A stretch of DNA of 64,000 bases from Aurantiochytrium sp. KH105 (lineage: Eukaryota > Sar > Bigyra > Thraustochytrida > Thraustochytriidae), in assembly GCA_003116975.1 (NCBI GenBank), contig BGKB01000044.1, positions 74,940 to 138,939 on the forward strand, written 5' to 3'. Below, piece by piece: positions 58,201 to 64,000 of this stretch; position 1 is the stretch's first letter, and the number at the start of each line of letters is the position of its first letter. The notes below the pieces were generated by a model. That model had not been told where the DNA came from, did not search any database, and saw only the letters and a list, made by a program, of their open reading frames with translations. The position numbers were made by a program, and so were the translations under genes.

Positions 58201-59436
58201 ATCGAGCTTCTTCAGCCCGCCGGATTCGAGCGCGAATACAAATTACTCCTGCATCTCAAATTTGCCAATTCTGAATCACTGCTCTCGGATGCGTCTGGAA
58301 ACACCACTTTGCACATCTTCGCGGACGGCCAACCCAAGCATGTTGGCGAACTCGAGCTTGCGGCTGATCTCGTGCACAACATGCCGTGGGGCGTCGCTTT
58401 CACCAGTCCTCAGAGCATCCTGCGATTCGCAAAAGTCAACAAAAACAACACATTACCGGATGCCCCAGTCACTCAGTCTCCGGCTTATGTCTGCTTGGAA
58501 AAGGCAGGCTGGACGATTAGTTTGTGGATGCGTCATGGCGACAACATGGGCGGCAACGACAAGGAGAGGCTCTCTGCGTCTGATCCTGACAGCCAATCTG
58601 TGCACGTTCTTGCTGCCGCTGCCAATGGCGAGTTTCCCGTAGCCGTACTTTCTACATGCCACGGAATTGAGCTGGGATGCGTGGAACTCCTTGCTTCCGT
58701 TGCGGATGAAGCTGATCACTTTCTGGACTTTATCCCATCACTCTTTGAACGTGGTGACACCAGCGTTGAAAAGGACCCCCTGGACGTGAGGCCAGTGTGG
58801 CACGGCACCGGCTTTGCGCTCAACGAAGTCTCGCCGGGCTGGCATCATCTTGTGGTCCTCTGCGATGGAAAGCAAACGCGATTTTTCGTGGATCGAGCCC
58901 AGGCCGGAGACACCATCGATTTCGCGTGTACAGAGACAAGCTTGGAGTCCCTTGGAAACTCTCGCGACCTCGCGCACGCTTTTCTCCCTGACTGGACCAT
59001 TGCCGACTTTCGTCTCTACGGCACAGCTATTCCCTACATGACGGTGGTGTCCTCACCCGTGCGCGTGCCGCTCAATCGTCGTCCTTGGGATGTCTGCAAT
59101 GCCATGGACATTGCACACGAATACGCCAGGCAACGACTCGCACCGAATATCGTTGATGCTCTCGTCGCTATGATTGATGTCGATGTGATCGAGGTTCGTC
59201 GTTATGCGGCCGAGGCGCTTCTGTTGCTTGCTGCGCATGATGAAAATCTGCCCCGGATCATTGAGGCCAAGGCTGTTCCAAAGCTCGCCAAATGGGGCAA
59301 ACTTCCTGTTGGCCTTGACCTCGCCACATTTATTGAAAAACACAGTCACACACAACCGGAAAACGATGCCTTCCTTGCAAGCATGCAACACCTTGCGTGC
59401 TGCACGCTTGTGCAAGTGATTCTTAAGCTGCGATAG
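55258..59436 (+). CDS. ARM/HEAT-like protein with ConA-like domain, probable N-myristoylation (1392 aa)
   Basis: It begins MGAEQSAAEA, an N-myristoylation consensus (Gly2, Ser6). A Pro/Ala/Ser-rich N-terminus (to about 90) leads into an all-helical ARM/HEAT-like region (about 100-720) with recurrent hydrophobic helix pairs (LVSVSSLTSLVAHIATH, LVRIATLCLRVLAQRS). An acidic linker lies at about 720-800, then a second helical segment. A beta-rich block at about 1040-1260 (GWTISLWMRHGDN, GWHHLVVLCDGKQTRFFVD, TIADFRLYG) has the look of a concanavalin A/LamG fold, followed by a last ARM-like unit. ARM units flanking a ConA-like domain occur in BEACH-family proteins, but no BEACH domain is present here. 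A membrane-associated scaffold is the likely role. No intron is needed. Confidence 0.8.
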   Translation: MGAEQSAAEARGAGDDATAPPPPPPAAAAVAAAPTSATSASAVARDATTREGRFDVASRSRQGSARALQRLPSTASLSSATSSVASSAILLPFMRSPEEEARIAVVINAVHNPALVDPAPPADKAWAFEAVFDALLEAGPCALSHVNADLLRIVMDALESQYAPVHRQACRLLWLILSGVRPGWDADYFPPLYLPSRQIPTDTRKHLRRIDRTLVEDLGFPFPIVPLLLSGEDNIVRHATASLSLILGRRGVPRFRERFQVLESALEALVANIVSEDPRVQLVSVSSLTSLVAHIATHNAVIDANGVENLATILHRSDSSSGLVRIATLCLRVLAQRSPLLVQTRLQICLPDDTPIITVLMRRLREVWETLRGSGSSTIAADTTSIVDCIIVLTAAVRDAALLEIMRAPQSPESTHILSLAVEILDFVKRLRNPDFALCETLSDLLLHLCVNEKCLPRILENGGRLALLCALTCKVRPTQNLAMFSHDHQQPPSRHYACLYATDAELQQWRSRRLIFSGRVLAALCAYLTRITDTSSTTIGATILVRDLVLPLLFDAVGTDVPEVEAHGALSKRNALRNTIRRAAVAGLADLGLREQWARCVFAFRNGAVIARLLALGFAAHAVCAHATKRREAKGAVGEPYDANEEALMHQANAAVLLHLVARGLSTFAMHDNILESQPALSKMLIDLWKFFALTSQDNNLYLPLPIALLASLNPELSELALLMRNGDDDDTDSTDENEVDDEDQKFEDRSDTTQDGPADSISLNASNTENDTYRHRASFSGKPREARDRASSPAEHSMGDRSSRQSSLYALGGKTRQKNVALETAFVEASLGQALIQVGFHANIFPPQMLSAASSDQHQTTLTWTCKWIAYAETVLESYPRHEHIRAKSIALIALAIRRQGWLALWSKSAALRVVAAELPRDSASASAPLDSWPWDEGAVDLIVDALTSAATQGGSVGKPCARVDLLQVSTMRVALRAIIELLQPAGFEREYKLLLHLKFANSESLLSDASGNTTLHIFADGQPKHVGELELAADLVHNMPWGVAFTSPQSILRFAKVNKNNTLPDAPVTQSPAYVCLEKAGWTISLWMRHGDNMGGNDKERLSASDPDSQSVHVLAAAANGEFPVAVLSTCHGIELGCVELLASVADEADHFLDFIPSLFERGDTSVEKDPLDVRPVWHGTGFALNEVSPGWHHLVVLCDGKQTRFFVDRAQAGDTIDFACTETSLESLGNSRDLAHAFLPDWTIADFRLYGTAIPYMTVVSSPVRVPLNRRPWDVCNAMDIAHEYARQRLAPNIVDALVAMIDVDVIEVRRYAAEALLLLAAHDENLPRIIEAKAVPKLAKWGKLPVGLDLATFIEKHSHTQPENDAFLASMQHLACCTLVQVILKLR

Positions 59437-59678
59437 GGCTAGGCCTAGCTGCAAAATAGACCGAGGCGATTCACCCTCATTTGCTTGAGAACAATTCTGA
59501 ACAAAGCTGACTCTACGTAACAAACACATCGTAACTTTTTATGTTCGAAGCAAATAATTCTCACATTCTTGGGCCCGCTATCCTTGTTGATGCGAGCTGG
59601 ATCTTCAAGTTTTTCTCGCTTCCAGTGCCATGAGACTCTCTACATTTGTTGCCTTTTACTGAGCTCCTATCTACTTAG

Positions 59679-60987
59679 CTAAATGGAAGAAAAACAAAGG
59701 CCAACAGGCGTCCCAAACGTAAATGACCTCGTCTTGTCCGGACAAAGCGTACCCGTCTCCTGATCTACCGCAAAGCACTCGATATTGTCCGAATCCTGAT
59801 GAGCAACGTACAAAAACGCGCCTGCAGGGTCCAGCTTCATTTCTCGCGGAACATCGCCTCCACTATTCATGCAGCAGACGAATTCCGCGCGCGTCCCGGT
59901 GTCATCCTCGGCGTCCACGAGACGGAACGCCGTCACGCGCCCAGTTGATGTTGACGACCCCATATTTCGTGTCGAGCAATACACAAACTTGTCATTTGGA
60001 TGCAGTTGGATGGCCGCAGCGGTCCACCTCGCGTCAGAGCTCGGCTCATCGCTTCCGTCCAAGAGCGAAATTGCCTGCGTTGCGTCCCGAAGAGGTCCTT
60101 TTGTCGTGTCTTGGGCATCTCGCTTGGCTTTCCATGGCACCAAGCAGAGCATCGAGGTTAATTCGCAGACTACGAGTCGGGTGCGATCCGAAGAGCGAAT
60201 GGCCACATGGCGCGGACCCCAGCCGCCGGGAAGAAATGCATACTCGTGCCGCGTCTGCCTTCCTTGCGCATCGAGCGTGACTTCATGGACGCAGTCGGAC
60301 CCGAGATCAGGAATGAGAACCAATCTTTCCTCGCCTGTCGCAGTTTCATCCTCAATGCTCATATGTGGGTGGGGCATATCTTGGCGTGGCTCATTGGGGC
60401 CGGGGAAGATCACGTCAGGTACATTCTCGCAGGACACAATGCTTACCGCCTCGCCGATGCGACCTTGCTCATCGAGAGCAAAGACGACGGCAGGTGAGGA
60501 TGCTGCAACCGCATAATTGGCGACAAACAAAAAGCGGCCATCTTTGCTGACGCTGACAAAAGCCGCGCTCGTGCCAAGACTATCTACTTTGTTGAGCACC
60601 GAGAGCTGTTTCGTATCACGGTCAATCGTGTAAGACCACACGACTCCGCTATCAAGGAGCTCGTCGGTCGAGTACAGAACGGGCAAAGTCGGATGCAGAG
60701 CAAGATACGATGGGTTCTGGGGGGCATCTGCACCTGCCTGAGATGACTTTTCAAGCACACTACGCAGCGCCGGTTTGCCGCTCACGTCAATCTCAAAGTA
60801 GCCTATCCCACGCCCATTTCCCTCCACGAACGGCAGAGTCTTGCCGTCTGCAAGACAAGCGGGTTCAGGCCCCAAGTAGCGGTCGCGCAATGGGCAAGCG
60901 CCATTCATTCGTTCGTCCGTCGTGTTAGTTGGTGTCGCGTACAGAAACAGACAGGAAAGACTTACACGTGCCCACAAAGAGCTCCAT
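59679..60987 (-). CDS. Lactonase-family seven-bladed propeller protein (6-phosphogluconolactonase-like), two exons
   Basis: Exons 60966-60987 and 59679-60847 (396 aa). The intron 60848-60965 (118 nt) starts GTAAGT, contains ACTAAC, and the first AG after that site is the acceptor CTTGTCTTGCAG. Splicing rebuilds MELFVGTYGKTLPF, the conserved first strand of the family, from a 22-base exon. Further hallmarks: NPSYLALHPTLPVLYSTDE, FLFVANYAVAA, GGWGPRHVAIR, PREMKLDPAGAFLYVAHQ and the closing GTPVGLCF. Relatives include bacterial Pgl-type lactonases and fungal muconate-lactonizing-type propellers; the exact substrate is uncertain. Head-to-head with CFAP74. Confidence 0.88.
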
Positions 60988-61686
60988 GGCTGCTCGTCCG
61001 TCCAAGCCCGACACGGCAAAGGTCTTTGCTGCCGCGAGCTCGGCCTCGGAAACCCTTTTCTGGGTCAATCTTGGTCTCCCTCATCTTTCGCTGAATTGAC
61101 GTTGTCACACGATAATGGCCCGACACACGTGTGAGAGCCTCTAGCAAGTGCGTTCTTGGATCCTCTTTGTTTGTTTGTTTTCTATGGAGCTTTGCCGTGC
61201 TTTCCTTTCCGTCTCGCAGCATGGCCTTGCTCATAAAAGGTCGCTCGTGCTGCTTTGCAGAATAGGCCTGATCGTCTTGATAATCTTGCTCTCTCTCGCT
61301 CTCGGGAGATGAGATGTTGTTCGTGGCGACAAGCCCCTCCCTGCTCCAATCCGAATTGCGGCTTTCACTTCTTCGCATACACGACGTCTCCCAAGCCCAG
61401 TACCCTTTCCTCGTAAGAAGCAAGTTGTGGCGGGAGAAGGAAAGCTGGCCTAGGCCTAATACGACTTGCGTAGTAGCAGTCAATGCCACGCGCGGCGCGG
61501 CTAATTTTCGTTCACCGGACAAATATGCAGTTCGAGGGCATTGAGCGTGCAAAAGACGAACGTTGCGCGGCGACGTGGCGGCGGCGGCGCGCAAGGCGCC
61601 CGTGGGGACGGGCAGAAGAACGAGCGCGGCCGGTGCTGGCCAAGTCGGGAGCACGTACGCATTGAAGAGGTTGAAAGAAAAAGGAG
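60988..61686. promoter_or_regulatory. Divergent region between lactonase and CFAP74 genes
   Basis: About 0.7 kb separating divergent starts. A long minus frame over it (60962-61825) runs antisense into CFAP74 and lacks domain content. It contains GAGAG-rich and GCGGC runs. Confidence 0.4.
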
Positions 61687-64000
61687 AATGGACCAAGGCC
61701 AAGGTCAAGCTGTCGAGACGTGGTCTCCACGCGTAGAAGCAGAGCGCAAGCACGTCGTGGGCGGCGTCGTAAGCGCGCACAAGTCGCTCCAGGAGTGCAG
61801 CAGAGACCGCGAGGCCAGGGCGCAAGTTGCCGTGACAGAAGAGGCAGAGTTAGAGCTTCGACAGCGAACTGTCGAGCTTGGCGAGGCGCGGAAAAGGCTC
61901 GAGGAGGGTCAACGAGCTTTGGAGGACGCAAGGGCAAAAATCAAGCTGAGCGACGCCAGCGGAAGCCAGGACGATGCGCTCCGAAATCTCCATGCCCACG
62001 TCGCAATGGTGACGCGTGAGGCGGATGAAGCCGAGCGCTTACGCGATGTTGCAGCCGTGCGTGTTCACAAGCTTCAGCCTGCCACCGCCCAGCTGAGGAA
62101 AGAGGCCGCGACACAGGAGGCCGTGCTGACGGAGGCAGCCGCTCTTCGTGTCCGCAACGAGAAAAAGGCAGCCAAACAGTTCCTTCGCGCACGTCAAGCC
62201 GAAGCTGCGAGAGCCGTGCAAGCAGGGCAAGCTCGCGATGCCGAGGATGCCGCTCAAATCGAAGCAGCGAAGCGCGAGAGAGAAAAAGCAAGAAGACGTG
62301 TCATGGAAAACAAAAAGGCCAAACAAGAACGCTTGGACCAGTTACAGGCACAGTATGATGCAGAGCATAGACAACGCGCGCAGTCGATCTTGCAACTGAA
62401 GAAGACCACCGAAGCCATCCAGGCCGAAACAGCGGGCAAGATCGCCCAGCGCAAGGCGCGGGAGGCACGGGAAGCCCAACGCGAACAAGAAGAATTTAAC
62501 GAAATTCTTGAGGCCGGTGGAAATCCATACGAGGTGTTTCGGCGTCGCAAGCAAGATGCACGTGTGCGCGCAACCAAGGAGCGCATCAAGTTGCGGCTCC
62601 GACAGTCGGAAATGCTCTTGACCAAGAAAATGCTGGCCTTTGACGAGTACAGTCGAGTCAAAGATGCTCAAGAGGCAAAGGAAAAGGCTTACGAAGAGCA
62701 ATACACTAAATCGCTCGGACGCCATGCCGCAGAAGAGCGGACGTTAGAGTATATGCAGTCCCGTACCATTGGAGGCGTGGCCTCGGTCGATCCATCCGGA
62801 CGTACCTTTCGCGTTCAGCCAAGTCAGGTCACGACGATGAAAACGCATGCCTTCGGTCTTGGAGAAGTGCAGCGCCACCGTGGGGACATTGTCGACAAGA
62901 TCGCTGCGCAGCCCGTCAATGCCGGTGTGCGCCCCATCGAGTCTCTCATTCCAGCAAAGTTGCGCCCCTTTGTACCCCCACAGCACCTAGCTCCCACGGG
63001 CTCGCAAGAGGCTCTGGTGCCAATGACACCCAAATCGAGACCAGAATCGCAGGGTTCCGCGTATGGACGCGCAGCATCTTCCGGAGGGGTTTCGGCAACG
63101 CAGGCCGAGGCGCGTGCGCTGGAACATCAAATGGAAGCTGCTCTCGGTCCACCCCCTGGCGCCTCCATTCTTCCAGAGGAGGCCAGTGTTGGAGACGCTC
63201 GGGTCGAGGACGAGCGCCGGCTCGCCCTTGACACAGCCCTCAGCAGCGCTCACGAGACCGCCGGCCTCGAATCTCCCGCTGACGCCGCTTGGTCGCGCAA
63301 GAGCAAGTATGCTACGCGTGAGTTGAGCGTCTTTGAGGAAAAAATGCTGCGCAAAGCTCGCCAGGAGCAGCTGCGCAATGTTGTTCAGGACCAGGTTGTA
63401 TGGGGCAAAAAGTTCGAGGGCGAAGCGTTCCTTGTGAAACCCTCCGTGCTCCACTACAAAGACTTCATCGTCGGCGAAACGTACACCAAGACGTTTGCTC
63501 TCACCAACGTTTCCTTTACCTTTAACAGCTTCAAGCTGCTCGAACTTCCTGACGATATCAAGAATTTCTTCACCGTATCGTATGAAAAGCCGGGCCGCAT
63601 GAGTGCAGGACTCTCGTGCAAGGTACGCGTCGATTTTGAACCCAAGGTCAACGAGGACATTTCTGTCGACCTTCCTTTTCTCGCAGCCACAGGGCCTTTT
63701 AGCGTTCCCATCCGATGTACCACACGCAAGACTCGACCCGCTCTCTCGCGAGAAGATCTCGATTTTGGTACTGTCGTACATGGCGAGACCAAGACACTCG
63801 TCGTGAAAATCGCAAACGAGGGAGCACTTCCTTGCGCCTTTTCAATGGAAGGTTCTTGCTTTGAGGCTGGTGATCTGCAAATCGGCACTCCGGCAAAGGA
63901 AAGTCTCCAGGGTTATGATGCGACGAGTCTCAGCATCACGTACGCGCCGCAAGAGGATAGTCCCGTAGACATTGATTGTTTTCTGGACTTTGTTTTTGCT
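61687..64000 (+). CDS. CFAP74: CFAP74-type cilia/flagella-associated protein, 3' part cut by window edge
   Basis: Open from ATG 61687 to the window end (771 codons visible). Residues about 20-340 are a long coiled coil rich in Glu/Arg/Ala/Gln. A conserved block follows (NPYEVFRRRKQDARVRATK, MLAFDEYSRVKDAQE, RTIGGVASVDPSGRTFRV). From about 570 come Ig/ASH-like beta domains with the characteristic HYKDFIVGETYTKTFALTN, FTVSYEKPGRMSAGLSCK, FLAATGPFSVPIRCTTRK. This order matches CFAP74 (human C1orf222/KIAA1751), a component of the axonemal central-pair apparatus. Its presence implies a flagellated stage. The remaining C-terminal domains lie outside. Confidence 0.85.

Noticed and set aside
60962-61825. 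287-codon minus frame upstream of the lactonase gene
   Set aside because: Antisense to the start of CFAP74, and its end (frame of SSHGALCGHV) is the wrong register over lactonase exon 1.
1-64000. tRNA genes
   Set aside because: I looked for GGTTCGA-type B-box sequences with a paired acceptor stem and found only isolated TTCGA matches in coding or repeat sequence; a covariance-model scan would be decisive.

Overview
This is a GC-rich, gene-dense, intron-poor eukaryotic nuclear window. Its gene content (fibrillarin, a CCDC86/Cgr1-type nucleolar protein, RBBP4-type WD40, a Wss1-type protease, a CFAP74-type flagellar protein, ABCG transporter, PI4K-like kinase, Roc-COR-TIR protein, a cytochrome b5/acyl-CoA dehydrogenase fusion) and its style (long low-complexity tails, short introns opening GTACGT, GTGAGT or GTAAGT) suggest a flagellated heterotrophic stramenopile, most likely a thraustochytrid (Labyrinthulomycetes). 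That taxonomic call is inference: no rRNA or mitochondrial marker is present. I saw no tRNA, rRNA, CRISPR array or intact transposon.

Layout. 1-8.4 kb: a partial HAD phosphatase (-), a 1555-aa EF-hand multi-pass membrane protein (-), and a small spliced SIM-bearing protein (+). 8.4-16.7 kb: a transcription-factor-like protein with a CFPxC domain (-), followed by about 5 kb without a supportable gene, filled with simple repeats and potential hairpins. 16.7-21.3 kb: a divergent pair (protein-isoaspartate methyltransferase -, Cgr1-like +), then fibrillarin (+); two of the three are nucleolar. 22.5-30 kb: an ABCG half-transporter (+) and a 1103-aa protein joining the same CFPxC domain to three TM2 domains (+). 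30.9-39.5 kb: the most remarkable stretch, with a 1698-aa fusion of five tandem unrecognised CxCEL...RWTHF domains to an RBBP4/MSI1-type histone-binding propeller (+), convergent with a WD40-Roc-COR-TIR protein (-).

40-42 kb: a frameshifted multi-pass membrane pseudogene and an AT-richer island. 42-49.2 kb: ZZ/SEC-C mini protein, cytochrome b5-ACAD fusion, double cyclic-nucleotide-binding protein, and Wss1-type SUMO-linked protease, all +. 49.4-55 kb: a possible small spliced gene, a PI4K-gamma-like kinase (-) with a leader lacking any AUG for about 1.75 kb, and a gene-poor tract with a 21-bp minisatellite. 55.3-64 kb: an ARM/ConA-like, probably N-myristoylated protein (+), a spliced lactonase-family propeller (-), and the 5' part of CFAP74 (+).

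Four coding introns are supported by reading-frame logic as well as splice signals (78, 126, 125 and 118 nt); a fifth (418 nt) is tentative. Many genes are preceded by several hundred bases without an ATG on the coding strand, which I used together with domain conservation to choose internal starts inside long fortuitously open frames.
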